Below are positions 1-8,254 of a stretch of DNA of 21,813 bases, one piece after another (position 1 is the first letter of the stretch; each line of letters opens with the position of its first letter). The stretch is from Flavobacteriaceae bacterium (GTDB lineage Bacteria > Bacteroidota > Bacteroidia > Flavobacteriales > Flavobacteriaceae), in assembly GCA_030613745.1 (NCBI GenBank), contig JAUWLK010000012.1, forward strand, positions 1-21,813, given 5' to 3'. The notes beneath the pieces are model-generated. The model was not told where the DNA came from. It did not search any database and worked only from the letters and a program-made list of their open reading frames with translations. Both the position numbers and the translations under genes were made by a program.

Positions 1-35
1 CAAACACTAATTTTTAAGTTGCTGAAGACAATAAT

Positions 36-62
36 TCAACCCAAACTTAATGTTTGGGTTGA
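36..62 (+). terminator. Rho-independent-type terminator at the left edge
   Basis: An 11-bp stem (36-46 pairs with 52-62, core CAACCCAAAC / GTTTGGGTTG) encloses the loop TTAAT and is followed by the T-rich stretch TTTATATT. It most likely ends a + strand gene lying left of the window. The SprT-like gene starts 70 bases downstream. No clear promoter was found in the gap between them. Confidence 0.65.
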
Positions 63-131
63 TTTATATTAAATTACATGAACTTTGCTATTAAATTATA
101 GAATACTTGTTCAATAAAACAAATAAATCTT

Positions 132-734
132 TTGAAACAATACAAAAACATTTTATCTAAATATCTTCCTGATAATTCTGTTGATCAAATAGTAGATTTA
201 TTTGAAAAAAATCCTTGTTACCTTAAAATTGTAAATAACAGAAGTACAAAACATGGTGATTTTAGAAAAATGCCTGATGGCACCTACCAAATTACAATAA
301 ATTATGGGTTAAATCCTTATCGTTTTTTGTTGACTTTGGTTCATGAAATTGCACATTTGATTGTTCTAAAAAAATACGGAAGGGTGAAACCTCATGGTGT
401 AGAATGGAAATGGACTTTTCAGCATTTGATGCTGCCTTTTTTTAATCCTGATATTTATCCAAGAGAATTAATGGGGGTTTTGGCAAATTATATGAAGAAC
501 CCAAAAGCCAGTACGGATGCAGATATTAATTTATCATTGGCATTAAAAAAATATGATAAAGAAAATGGAAAACATTTAATTTTTGAATTGGCAATGTCTT
601 CTAAATTTATCCATAATAATCGTATTTTTATAAAAGGAAATAAACGAAGAACCAGACATGAATGCATGGAATTGAATACAGGAAAAAAGTATTTATTTCA
701 TGCCAATGCAGAGGTTGATCTGGTAAATAAATAA
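132..734 (+). CDS. SprT-like zinc-metallopeptidase-domain protein
   Basis: This 200-residue soluble protein carries the zinc-metallopeptidase signature HEIAH at residues 71-75. The region around it (KHGDFRKMPDG at 40-50, then KPHGVEWK and FQHLMLPF) is typical of SprT-like proteins of Bacteroidota. The two histidines should bind zinc and the glutamate should be catalytic. The eukaryotic relative SPRTN cleaves DNA-protein crosslinks, but the bacterial role is not settled, so substrate is left open. The start is a TTG codon preceded by an A/T-rich leader; no in-frame ATG lies close enough to replace it without losing the conserved N-terminal region (KYLPD). The mannose-1-phosphate guanylyltransferase gene starts 29 bases downstream on the same strand, so the two are probably co-transcribed. 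Confidence 0.85.
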   Translation: MKQYKNILSKYLPDNSVDQIVDLFEKNPCYLKIVNNRSTKHGDFRKMPDGTYQITINYGLNPYRFLLTLVHEIAHLIVLKKYGRVKPHGVEWKWTFQHLMLPFFNPDIYPRELMGVLANYMKNPKASTDADINLSLALKKYDKENGKHLIFELAMSSKFIHNNRIFIKGNKRRTRHECMELNTGKKYLFHANAEVDLVNK

Positions 735-763
735 CAGAATTAATGAATAATTAAGAATTAATT

Positions 764-1834
764 ATGAATAAAAATTATTACGCCGTTATTATGGCAGGAG
801 GTATAGGTTCTAGATTCTGGCCTGTTAGTACAGAAGAAAATCCTAAACAATTTCATGATATGTTAGGAACAGGACAATCATTAATTCAAAATACTTTTTC
901 TCGGTTGGAGAAATTAATTCCAAAAGAAAATATACTAATCGCTACCAATAAAAAATATAAAAATTTGGTTTTAGAACATTTACCTCAAGTAAATGAAAAT
1001 CAGGTTTTGTTGGAACCAGCCATGAGAAACACAGCACCTTGTATTTTATATAGTGCTTTGAAAATTAAAGATCAAAACCCAAATGCTGTGATGATTGTTG
1101 CTCCATCTGATCATTTTATTGAAAATGAAGAAGAATTTGTAAAAAATATTAAAACAGCTTTTAATGCTTGTGAAAAACAGGATATTTTAATGACATTGGG
1201 AATAAAACCTTCAAATCCAAATACAGGATATGGTTATATCCAATTTGAAAATTCCGAGAAAGCGATTAAAAAAGTAAAAAATTTTACTGAAAAACCTAAT
1301 TTTGAAACTGCAAAACAATTTTTAAAACAAGGCGATTACCTGTGGAATGCAGGTATATTTATTTGGAGCGTGAAGAGTATCATCAAATCATTTGAAAAAA
1401 GTTTAGATGAAATGTGTACACTTTTTAATGCTGGTAATTCTTATTGGAATACGAACAAGGAAGCTGATTTTATTGAGGATAATTATGGTAAGGCAGATAA
1501 TGTTTCCATTGACTACGGTATTATGGAAAAAGCAGAGAATGTATATGTGTTACCAGTTGATTTTGGTTGGAATGATTTAGGTACTTGGGGATCGTTATTT
1601 GAAAAATTACCAAAAGATGAGAGTGATAATGCAATAATTAATGCAGAATCGGTATTTGTCAATTCTACAGGCAATATTATAAGAACACAAAAAGGGAAAA
1701 AAGTTGTAGTTCAAGGTTTGAGTAATTTTATTATTGTAGAAACAAAAGATACTATTTTGATTTTACCAAAATCTGATGAGCAAGAAATTAAACAAATTTC
1801 TGCTGTAGCAAAAGAAAAATTTAGTTCTATTTAA
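764..1834 (+). CDS. manC: Mannose-1-phosphate guanylyltransferase (GDP-mannose pyrophosphorylase)
   Basis: It makes GDP-mannose from mannose-1-phosphate and GTP in the cytoplasm, supplying mannose or fucose units for surface polysaccharides and glycoproteins. The nucleotidyltransferase signature is intact: GGIGSRFWP at residues 12-20 followed by PKQF at 27-30. Further family motifs are EPAMRNTAPC, PSDHFI, FTEKPN, WNAGIFIW and SIDYGIMEKA. At 356 residues this is the single-domain form; the C-terminal mannose-6-phosphate isomerase cupin of longer bifunctional enzymes is absent. It follows the SprT-like gene closely and precedes the DUF389 gene by 42 bases, all on the + strand. No sugar-biosynthesis genes adjoin it, so it is probably a housekeeping copy rather than part of a capsule locus. 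Confidence 0.93.
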   Translation: MNKNYYAVIMAGGIGSRFWPVSTEENPKQFHDMLGTGQSLIQNTFSRLEKLIPKENILIATNKKYKNLVLEHLPQVNENQVLLEPAMRNTAPCILYSALKIKDQNPNAVMIVAPSDHFIENEEEFVKNIKTAFNACEKQDILMTLGIKPSNPNTGYGYIQFENSEKAIKKVKNFTEKPNFETAKQFLKQGDYLWNAGIFIWSVKSIIKSFEKSLDEMCTLFNAGNSYWNTNKEADFIEDNYGKADNVSIDYGIMEKAENVYVLPVDFGWNDLGTWGSLFEKLPKDESDNAIINAESVFVNSTGNIIRTQKGKKVVVQGLSNFIIVETKDTILILPKSDEQEIKQISAVAKEKFSSI

Positions 1835-1876
1835 ATTTTTATTAGATTTACTTTGTAAATATACAATCCCCTACAG

Positions 1877-3352
1877 ATGGCAGATAACATTGATGATAAA
1901 AAACAAGCCCAACAATTAAAAGAGGACCAAAAACAAGATCAAAAAATTGAAGAGCATAAAGAAGAAGTTCAAAAAGAATTTAATGATTTCTTTCAAAGTA
2001 CCAAGGAGTTTTTAGGAGAGCTTTTAAATATAAAAGCAGGAACTGATAAAGAAGCTACTGCCCAAACTATCAAAGAAGGTATATCAATGAAAGGGCATAC
2101 CGCTTGGATTTTGGTGTTTTCTATTCTAGTTGCTTCTATTGGATTAAATGTTAGTTCAACTGCAGTTGTTATTGGAGCCATGCTTATTTCTCCATTAATG
2201 GGTCCAATTTTAGGTATTGGATATTCAATTGGTATTAATGATATTGATACATTAAGATTATCTATGATCAACTTAGGGGTAATGGTTGGCTTAAGTTTAT
2301 TAACCTCATTCCTTTTTTTTAGCATTCCTATATTTAAAGAAGCTACTCCTGAAATTTTGGCAAGAACAAAACCTGATGTAAGAGATGTGTTAATTGCTAT
2401 TGCAGGTGGTTTGGCATTAATAATTGCTATAAGTAGGCCCCGACCACAGTTTAATACTGTTGCTGGTGTTGCAATTGCAACAGCATTGATGCCTCCACTA
2501 TGTACAGCGGGCTATGGATTAGCTACAGGTCAATTCAATTACTTTGGTGGAGCAATGTTTTTGTTTACAATAAACTCTATTTTTATTGCTTTAGCTGCTT
2601 TTGCAATAACAAAATATTTACGTTTTCCAATGCTTAAATATATCAATTCAGCCAAAAGAAAAAGAATTTCTCAAATAGCTTCAATACTTGCATTGGTTAT
2701 TTTTTCATTTAGTATTTATTTGTTTTATCAATTATATTTAATAAACGATTTTAATACTAGGGCTGAATACTTTATTAAAAATATTAAAAATGAAGGAGTA
2801 AATATTATAGGTGATGCAAAAGAAAGTATTGATTACAAAGAAAATGAAATAAAATTATATGTTTTTGGAAATAAATATGATGAAAATGATAAGAAACGTT
2901 GGTCTTTACAATTGAAAGAATTAGGCTTAAAAAATACTAAACTAACTATTTTACAAAGCCAGGATGACTCAGGAATTAGAGAAGATATTGATCAAATAAA
3001 AGAAATGTATATCAATAACTACAAGATGTTAAGTTCTAAAGAAGAATCGATTAAAGAAAAAGATATTAGAATAAATGAATTAGAAAAAGATTTAAGAAAG
3101 TATTATGATAATGAAATACTTTTTGATCAGGTTATAGAAGAAATCAAAATCAACTATAATGATTTAGAAAAAATTAGTTTTGCCCGTGAATACATTAGCA
3201 ATTTTGAAAAAATAGATACTTTACCTGTAATTTCTGTAAAATGGAAATCTAAAGTAAAAAATAAGCAAAGAAAAATACAAGAAGAAAAGCTTAAAAAATG
3301 GATGGAAACTAGATTAAAAATAAATCATATTGAAATTAGAAGTTTACAATAA
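1877..3352 (+). CDS. DUF389 family integral membrane protein
   Basis: This 491-residue protein has a charged, helix-forming N-terminus (about residues 1-45, rich in K, E and Q). A membrane domain follows with several hydrophobic segments between about residues 75 and 310. A long charged C-terminal part probably forms coiled coil. The segment AWILVFSILVASIGLNVSST, followed by VVIGAMLISPLMGPILG, is the hallmark of the DUF389 (TIGR00341-like) family, as is the later ATALMPPLCTAGYGLATG. The biochemical function of the family is not established, so none is assigned. The gene ends 18 bases from the convergent 3' end of the ABC ATPase gene. The large antisense reading frame inside it (about 1993-2325) is a shadow. 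Confidence 0.88.
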   Translation: MADNIDDKKQAQQLKEDQKQDQKIEEHKEEVQKEFNDFFQSTKEFLGELLNIKAGTDKEATAQTIKEGISMKGHTAWILVFSILVASIGLNVSSTAVVIGAMLISPLMGPILGIGYSIGINDIDTLRLSMINLGVMVGLSLLTSFLFFSIPIFKEATPEILARTKPDVRDVLIAIAGGLALIIAISRPRPQFNTVAGVAIATALMPPLCTAGYGLATGQFNYFGGAMFLFTINSIFIALAAFAITKYLRFPMLKYINSAKRKRISQIASILALVIFSFSIYLFYQLYLINDFNTRAEYFIKNIKNEGVNIIGDAKESIDYKENEIKLYVFGNKYDENDKKRWSLQLKELGLKNTKLTILQSQDDSGIREDIDQIKEMYINNYKMLSSKEESIKEKDIRINELEKDLRKYYDNEILFDQVIEEIKINYNDLEKISFAREYISNFEKIDTLPVISVKWKSKVKNKQRKIQEEKLKKWMETRLKINHIEIRSLQ

Positions 3353-3370
3353 TTTAATAACATATTATAA

Positions 3371-4132
3371 TCAACTTTTATTATAAACTTCTCTTACTTT
3401 TTTAAATAATTCAGAAGAGTAAACAAAATCTGTAACCGCTTTATTATCAGTTTTAAATATAGTTTTGTTAGAGCCTTCCCATGTTTTTATACCATCTTTT
3501 AAAAAGATAATTTTCTCACCTATTTCCATAACTGAATTCATATCATGTGAATTGATAATAGTAATCATTTGATATTCTTCGGTAATTTCTTGAATTAAAT
3601 TATCAATTACAATTGCAGTTCCTGGGTCAAGACCTGAATTTGGTTCATCGCAAAATAAATATTTAGGATTCATTACAATTGCTCTTGCTATGGCAACTCT
3701 TTTTTGCATACCACCTGATAGTTCTGCAGGATATTTATCATTAACATTTTCAAGATGCACTCTGTTTAAAACAAAATTCACTCTTTCAAGCATTTCTTCA
3801 TAGCTCTGATTCGTAAACATTTTTAACGGAAACATGATATTACTCTCAATAGTTTCCGAATCAAATAAAGCACCGCTTTGGAATACCATGCCTATTTCCT
3901 TGCGTAATATTCTTTTTTCTTTTAGGGTCATTTCATTATAATGCCTTCCGTCATAACAAATATCACCTTCTTCAGGTTCAAATAATCCTAATAAACATTT
4001 TATTAATACGGTTTTACCTGAACCACTAGTACCAATAATCATACTGGTTTCACCTTTTTTAAAAGAAGTTGTAATACCTTTTAAAACATGGTCATCACCA
4101 AAAGATTTATGTAAATTGGTAATTTCTATCAT
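3371..4132 (-). CDS. ABC transporter ATP-binding protein, MlaF-like
   Basis: This 253-residue ATPase has all ABC motifs: Walker A GTSGSGKT at residues 34-41, Q-loop FQSG near residue 85, signature LSGGMQ at 138-143 and Walker B ending in the DE pair at 162-163. The final H-loop histidine lies in INSHDM. The sequence and the partner gene match the MlaF branch, whose complexes move phospholipids between inner and outer membranes of Gram-negative bacteria. Its start codon directly abuts the stop codon of the permease gene (zero spacing), so the two are translationally linked. An MCE-domain (MlaD-like) gene would be expected in the system, but the next gene downstream is the convergent DUF389 gene. 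That component must be encoded elsewhere. Confidence 0.88.
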   Translation of the reverse strand: MIEITNLHKSFGDDHVLKGITTSFKKGETSMIIGTSGSGKTVLIKCLLGLFEPEEGDICYDGRHYNEMTLKEKRILRKEIGMVFQSGALFDSETIESNIMFPLKMFTNQSYEEMLERVNFVLNRVHLENVNDKYPAELSGGMQKRVAIARAIVMNPKYLFCDEPNSGLDPGTAIVIDNLIQEITEEYQMITIINSHDMNSVMEIGEKIIFLKDGIKTWEGSNKTIFKTDNKAVTDFVYSSELFKKVREVYNKS

Positions 4133-4873
4133 TTATGTTAATAGCATTTGAGTTAAAAAATAATTTAATACAATAATTACAACACTAGTCCAAACTACAG
4201 CTTTAGTACTTGCTTTACCAACTTCAAGAGAACCTCCTTTGACATAAAATCCATAAAAAGAAGGAATTGTAGCTATCATAAAAGCAAAAACTACCGTTTT
4301 TGTTAGTGCATACCTAATAAAGTAAGGTTTAAAATCTAATTGAATCCCTGTAACATAATCATCAACTGAAAATAAACCAGTAAGATAACCCGCTACCCAT
4401 CCGCCAAATATTCCTAAAAACATAGCCAATAATATGATAAAAGGGTAAAATAAAACAGCCGCTATAACTTTGGGTAAAACCAAATGATTTAATGCATTAA
4501 CACCCATTACTTCTAGTGCATCTATTTGCTCTGTAACTCGCATTGTTCCTATACTTGAAGTAATATATGAGCCAACCTTACCAGCTAATATAACCGACAT
4601 GAAAGTAGGGGAAAACTCTAAAATAATTGAACGTTTTGTTGCAAAACCTATTAAGTATTTAGGTATCCATGGGCTATCTACATTTAAACCAGTTTGTATA
4701 GCAATAACACCTCCAACAAAAAATGATATAAAAGCAACAATACCTATTGATTTTAATCCTAATTCTTCGATTTCCTTGAATAAATGTTCCCAAAATATGG
4801 ATCTTTTTTGAGGCATTCTAAATACCTGACCCAACATCATAAAATATTTTCCTATATTTTTAATGTATTTCAT
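4133..4873 (-). CDS. MlaE family ABC transporter permease
   Basis: This 246-residue inner-membrane protein has about five or six hydrophobic segments and the MlaE family features. These are an N-terminal amphipathic region, then FISFFVGGVIAIQTG, then a central block rich in small residues (AGKVGSYITSSIGTMRVTEQIDALEVMG). The pattern EQIDALEVMG is characteristic of the cytoplasmic coupling segment that contacts the ATPase. Together with the adjoining ATPase it should form the core of a lipid transporter acting on outer-membrane asymmetry. It is the first gene of the two-gene unit. The 943-base stretch upstream has no convincing promoter that I could identify. Confidence 0.87.
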   Translation of the reverse strand: MKYIKNIGKYFMMLGQVFRMPQKRSIFWEHLFKEIEELGLKSIGIVAFISFFVGGVIAIQTGLNVDSPWIPKYLIGFATKRSIILEFSPTFMSVILAGKVGSYITSSIGTMRVTEQIDALEVMGVNALNHLVLPKVIAAVLFYPFIILLAMFLGIFGGWVAGYLTGLFSVDDYVTGIQLDFKPYFIRYALTKTVVFAFMIATIPSFYGFYVKGGSLEVGKASTKAVVWTSVVIIVLNYFLTQMLLT

Positions 4874-5265
4874 ATTTCTTAGTATACTGCTAAAATATTA
4901 AAATTTCTTACTGTTTTACTAAATTTTAAAAATATTATTAGAATTAATTATTTAGCATTTTCATTTTTTTAACCATTAACAAGAAAACTTATATTTTTAT
5001 TCTTGTTTTGTATTTTCAAAATGAATGCTCAAAATAGCTACATACTTAATTGTAAAAACCTACAATACTTTATTTTATAATAAAAATACAATTAATTGCT
5101 CAAGATTTATATTATGATTTGTATAATCTAAGAATGGATGTTAAATGAATACAAAAAGAAATTCTAGAATTTATGCACTTTATATGTATTGATCTCAAGT
5201 TTTAGTTAATACAACGGAATTATATATTTTGGATTATATAAGTATAAAATATTGTAATATAGATG

Positions 5266-5368
5266 TTTAAAATCAAAAAACTCTCCATTTTTCTGGAGAG
5301 TTTTTCTTCTTTAACAATAACAATTTTCCCTAGTTTTATTTTAAAAAAACTAATGAGATTATACAACG
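5266..5368. repeat. Tandem hairpin repeat, copy 1
   Basis: This block is nearly identical to 5425-5526, with a start-to-start offset of 159 bases. The two copies differ only by a few substitutions in the hairpin loop and by one A in an A-run. Each unit consists of TTTAAAATC, a 12-bp hairpin, a conserved linker of about 45 bases (containing CAATTTTCCCTAGTTTTATT) and the ending ATGAGATTATACAACG. Conservation of the whole linker, not only the hairpin, argues against two independently arisen terminators. The sequence between copies (5369-5424) is not repeated after copy 2. Confidence 0.9.
5276..5305. terminator. Hairpin terminator in repeat copy 1
   Basis: The arms AAAAACTCTCCA (5276-5287) and TGGAGAGTTTTT (5294-5305) pair perfectly over 12 bp around the loop TTTTTC. 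The flanking A and T runs mean it could stop transcription in either direction. On the - strand it lies downstream of the helicase gene. Confidence 0.65.
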
Positions 5369-5421
5369 CATTTATTATTTTTATATTGCTATTGAGTTTA
5401 AAAATCATTGAAATTGGGTAG
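5353..5421 (+). other. Candidate tiny hydrophobic peptide frame
   Basis: An ATG at the end of repeat copy 1 opens a 22-codon frame (M R L Y N A F I I F I L L L S L K I I E I G). It stops 13 bases before the second hairpin. A hydrophobic core of about 14 residues with a charged tail is the general shape of small membrane peptides. The equivalent frame after copy 2 (5511-5549) shares only its first five codons and stops after 12. In DNA this AT-rich, such frames arise easily by chance, so coding is doubtful. Confidence 0.12.
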
Positions 5422-5424
5422 TTT

Positions 5425-5526
5425 TTTAAAATCAAAAAACTCTCCATTTGTTTGGAGAGTTTTTCTTCTTTAACAATAACAATTTTCCCTAGTTTTATTT
5501 TAAAAAACTAATGAGATTATACAACG
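5425..5526. repeat. Tandem hairpin repeat, copy 2
   Basis: This is the second copy of the block at 5266-5368, in direct orientation. The loop reads TTTGTT instead of TTTTTC, and the A-run before CTAATGAG is one base shorter. The compensated stem is unchanged, so the two copies appear recent or maintained. Confidence 0.9.
5435..5464. terminator. Hairpin terminator in repeat copy 2
   Basis: The same 12-bp stem as in copy 1 (5435-5446 with 5453-5464), loop TTTGTT, flanked by A and T runs. It is a plausible bidirectional terminator. It is the nearer of the two hairpins to the helicase 3' end, about 350 bases away. Confidence 0.65.
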
Positions 5527-5816
5527 TGATTAACATTTTATTATTGTAATTTATAATGATTTAATTAATTAACTTTTTTATCATTAAAACTATTTATAAA
5601 GAATATTAAATATTTGTTTTTCCTATACTGAATATAAGCTGAATTTCATAAGAATTATGGGACAGGTATTTCTTAATCAAACTAATATCTAATCCAATTG
5701 ATCCTGTATCTACTAATGTCATTAGGTAACCTAAGTGTATCGGGAATTAAAAATTTACATTACTTAAATAAATTGAAAAAAGCAGTATTAAAATGTAGGC
5801 TTTATTTGCTTTGAGA

Positions 5817-7157
5817 TTATTTTTTACCTTTTATTTTAGGTGGTCTGGTTTTAGGTTTTTTATATTTTTTTTTCAATTCACGTTTGTAAGAACCACCTAA
5901 ATTAACTTTTTTATTCTTTTTACTTTTTTCATGAAAAGACAAACCTGGTTTATAAACGTCTGAACGCTTAATAACTATTTCTTTATCAATATCCTTGTCT
6001 TTTTCTTCTGGCATTAAGATATTTGATATTTCAATTTTTTTAGGCAAACGAATTAGTGGTATTTCAGTTTGCATTAATATTTCAATCTCTAATATTGATT
6101 CCTCTTCCTTTTTTGTAAATAATGTGATGGCAATACCGTTTTTCCTGGCCCTACCGGTTCTGCCTATTCTATGAATATATTGTTCTGGAAATGTAGGCGT
6201 ATCAAAATTTATTACATGAGTTACACTTTTTATATCCATTCCTCGTGAAACAATATCAGTTGCTATTAAAATTCTATGCGTTCCATCTTGAATTTGATCA
6301 ATAGCATTAAACCTAAAATTTTGAGATTTATTAGAGTGAATTACATTTATTTCATCAGTAAAAATTTCTTTTAAATGTTCAAAAAGTCTATCTGCAATTC
6401 TTTTATTCTTAACAAAAATCAAAACTTTTTCAAAATCATCACCGGTTAGTAAAGTTTTTAAAAAATTAACTTTGGTATTATAATTAGGAATAGCATACCC
6501 TTTTTGAATTATTTTTTCTAAAGGAGTACCAACAGGTACTATTTCAATTTTTTTAGGGTTTTTAAAGAAATCTTTAATGACTTTTTCAACATCTTCTGTT
6601 AAAGTAGCAGAAAATAAAATGTTTTGACGCTTTAGCGGAAGGATATCCAAAATATTGATTAATTGAGGGCGAAATCCAATAAATAACATTTCATCAACTT
6701 CATCAATAACAAGTTTTTGTATGGATGACAATCGCAATACTCCTGAAACAGCCAAATCAAATAATCTACCTGGAGTTGCAACCAAAATATCCAAACCTTC
6801 ACTTATGATTTGACGTTGGGGATTGATATTTACTCCTCCATAAACACCTTCAATTCTAACATTTTGATAGGTTGTTAAACTTCTTGCAGCTTCAACAACT
6901 TGCATAACCAATTCTCGAGTAGGTACCAAGATTAAAACTCTAGGTTGAATTTGATCAGAAAATTTTAATTGTTTTAATATAGGTAATAAGTAAGCAAATG
7001 TTTTACCTGTTCCTGTTTGAGCCAATCCTACAATATCATTTCCAGAAAGTATTTTTGGTAAAGATTTGATTTGTATCGGGGTAGGAGTTATAAGACCAAG
7101 ATCGTTTAAAGCTTTTAGCTGCGGTTTGTTAATTTTTAAAGCTTCAAATGTTTTCAT
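5817..7157 (-). CDS. DEAD-box family ATP-dependent RNA helicase
   Basis: This 446-residue protein unwinds RNA duplexes using ATP and probably works in ribosome assembly, RNA decay or cold adaptation. Motifs in order are: the Q motif region (TPTPIQ, 25-30), motif I AQTGTGKT (46-53), Ia PTRELV (79-84), TPGRL (128-132), motif II DEVD (152-155), motif III SAT (183-185), motif V ATDIVSRGMDI and motif VI HRIGRTGR. Motif II reads DEVD rather than DEAD. The first two acidic residues that bind Mg-ATP are kept, so activity is expected. The last 40 or so residues form a lysine-rich tail that probably contacts RNA. It is transcribed away from the ChaN-family gene. It seems to be monocistronic, since the next - strand gene is 943 bases away beyond two hairpins. 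Confidence 0.92.
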   Translation of the reverse strand: MKTFEALKINKPQLKALNDLGLITPTPIQIKSLPKILSGNDIVGLAQTGTGKTFAYLLPILKQLKFSDQIQPRVLILVPTRELVMQVVEAARSLTTYQNVRIEGVYGGVNINPQRQIISEGLDILVATPGRLFDLAVSGVLRLSSIQKLVIDEVDEMLFIGFRPQLINILDILPLKRQNILFSATLTEDVEKVIKDFFKNPKKIEIVPVGTPLEKIIQKGYAIPNYNTKVNFLKTLLTGDDFEKVLIFVKNKRIADRLFEHLKEIFTDEINVIHSNKSQNFRFNAIDQIQDGTHRILIATDIVSRGMDIKSVTHVINFDTPTFPEQYIHRIGRTGRARKNGIAITLFTKKEEESILEIEILMQTEIPLIRLPKKIEISNILMPEEKDKDIDKEIVIKRSDVYKPGLSFHEKSKKNKKVNLGGSYKRELKKKYKKPKTRPPKIKGKK

Positions 7158-7177
7158 TTCTTAATTTATAATTATTG

Positions 7178-7185
7178 CAAAACTA
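7178..7185 (-). promoter_or_regulatory. Possible -7 element of the helicase gene
   Basis: On the - strand this reads TAGTTTTG, an exact fit to the Bacteroidota -7 motif TAnnTTTG. It lies 20 bases before the helicase ATG. I see no TTG at the usual upstream spacing, so the promoter call rests on one box only. Confidence 0.3.
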
Positions 7186-7286
7186 ATTATACTAACAATA
7201 AAAATGTGTAAAGAAGTAAAATATTTTTTAATATAAAATCATTTGTATTTCTAAATAAAAAATTTATATAAAGAATAATATAAAAT

Positions 7287-7320
7287 TTTACTGATAATTT
7301 AACAATAGTTGCTAATTTTG
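7287..7320 (+). promoter_or_regulatory. Possible promoter of the ChaN-family gene
   Basis: TAATTTTG at 7313-7320 matches the -7 motif TAnnTTTG. TTTACTG at 7287-7293, 19 bases upstream, resembles a degenerate -33 box. Transcription would begin near 7326, leaving a leader of about 44 bases before the ATG at 7370. Confidence 0.35.
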
Positions 7321-7369
7321 AAGTTCATATTTAAGAATTTGAATAAATCAAAATAGTTAATTTAAAAAA

Positions 7370-8254
7370 ATGAATAAACTGAAATTAGTTATACTTGTAA
7401 CAATAGTATTAATTCAATTTAGTAATGCTCAAAATAAACCAGCGTATCAATTGTATAATCATAAAGGTAAAATTGCAAATTATAAAACAATGATAAAAGA
7501 TTTGTCAAATAGTGACATGGTGTTTTTTGGTGAATACCACACCAATCCTATTTCTCACTGGATGCAATTAGAAATGACCGAAAGTTTTTATAAAATTAAG
7601 GGTGATAAATTATTTTTTGGAGCTGAAATGTTTGAAAATGGCAACCAATTGGTTTTGAATGAGTATTTAGCTGGATTTTATGCTGAAAAGAAAATGATAC
7701 CAGAAATGACTCAAATGTGGGGGAATTACAAAACAGATTATAAGCCTTTAGTTGAATTTGCAAAAGAAAATAACCTTCGATTTATTGCTTCAAACATTCC
7801 TCGTAGATATGCCTCAATGATTAATAAAGGAGGAATGGATGCTTTAAAAAAACTAAGTCCGGAAGCAAAAGAAATGATAGGCCCAGATCTAGAAAAGTAT
7901 TTTGATCCAACAGTAAAAGCTTATGCTGAAATGGCTTCTAAAATGGGTGACCATGTTCCACCTAATATGTTAAATATTCAAACTGCTCAAGCTGCAAAAG
8001 ATGCAACAATGGCACATTTTTCTTTAAAGTATTTTGAAAAAGGAGATTTTTATTTTCACTTTGATGGTTCATATCATTCAAATTACAATCAAGGAATTAT
8101 TTGGTGGATAAATAAAATTCAACCTGATTTAACTATCAAATCTATTACAACAGTATTAAGGTCAGAATGGGATGAAATGACTGCTGAAGAAAAAGCAACT
8201 ATAGCTAATTATACAATTGTTGTTGCAGATAACATGACACAAACAAAAAGATAG
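7370..8254 (+). CDS. ChaN-family exported protein
   Basis: This 294-residue protein starts with a Sec signal peptide (KLKLVILVTIVLIQFSNAQ, cleavage probable after about residue 20). It continues with the ChaN-family domain: GEYHTNPISHWMQ at residues 54-66, then FFGAEMFENGNQ, and a C-terminal domain containing HFDGSYHSNYNQGI. ChaN of Campylobacter is a haem-binding lipoprotein associated with iron uptake. Here the mature N-terminus lacks a lipobox cysteine, so the protein is probably periplasmic or secreted. Neither neighbour is an iron-uptake gene, so a haem role is inferred from family only. It is a single gene, divergent from the helicase and convergent with the DUF1080 gene. Confidence 0.83.
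   Translation: MNKLKLVILVTIVLIQFSNAQNKPAYQLYNHKGKIANYKTMIKDLSNSDMVFFGEYHTNPISHWMQLEMTESFYKIKGDKLFFGAEMFENGNQLVLNEYLAGFYAEKKMIPEMTQMWGNYKTDYKPLVEFAKENNLRFIASNIPRRYASMINKGGMDALKKLSPEAKEMIGPDLEKYFDPTVKAYAEMASKMGDHVPPNMLNIQTAQAAKDATMAHFSLKYFEKGDFYFHFDGSYHSNYNQGIIWWINKIQPDLTIKSITTVLRSEWDEMTAEEKATIANYTIVVADNMTQTKR

Larger units (their letters stand above)
4874..5816. other. Gene-poor gap with duplicated hairpin block
   Basis: This 943-base stretch lies between the 5' end of the MlaE-type permease gene and the 3' end of the RNA helicase gene. It is extremely AT-rich and has no reading frame that looks like a conventional gene. Its main content is the tandem pair of about 103-bp repeats at 5266-5368 and 5425-5526, annotated separately. 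A weaker inverted repeat (AACAAGAA at 4978-4985, TTCTTGTT at 5000-5007) lies near the permease end. A 38-codon - strand frame at 5606-5722 (starting MTLVDTGSIGLDIS) could be a worn remnant of a gene or chance. Confidence 0.6.

Noticed and set aside
1993..2325. 110-codon - strand frame inside the DUF389 gene
   Set aside because: It lies wholly antisense to conserved membrane segments of a well-supported gene and resembles no known protein.
4978..5007. AACAAGAA / TTCTTGTT inverted repeat as a terminator
   Set aside because: The stem is short and AT-rich with a 14-base loop, and it does not sit at the end of any gene.
5220..5447. 75-codon - strand frame across the duplicated hairpins
   Set aside because: It repeats the same peptide (MESFLIL) because it reads through the duplicated hairpin; composition is that of AT-rich noncoding DNA.
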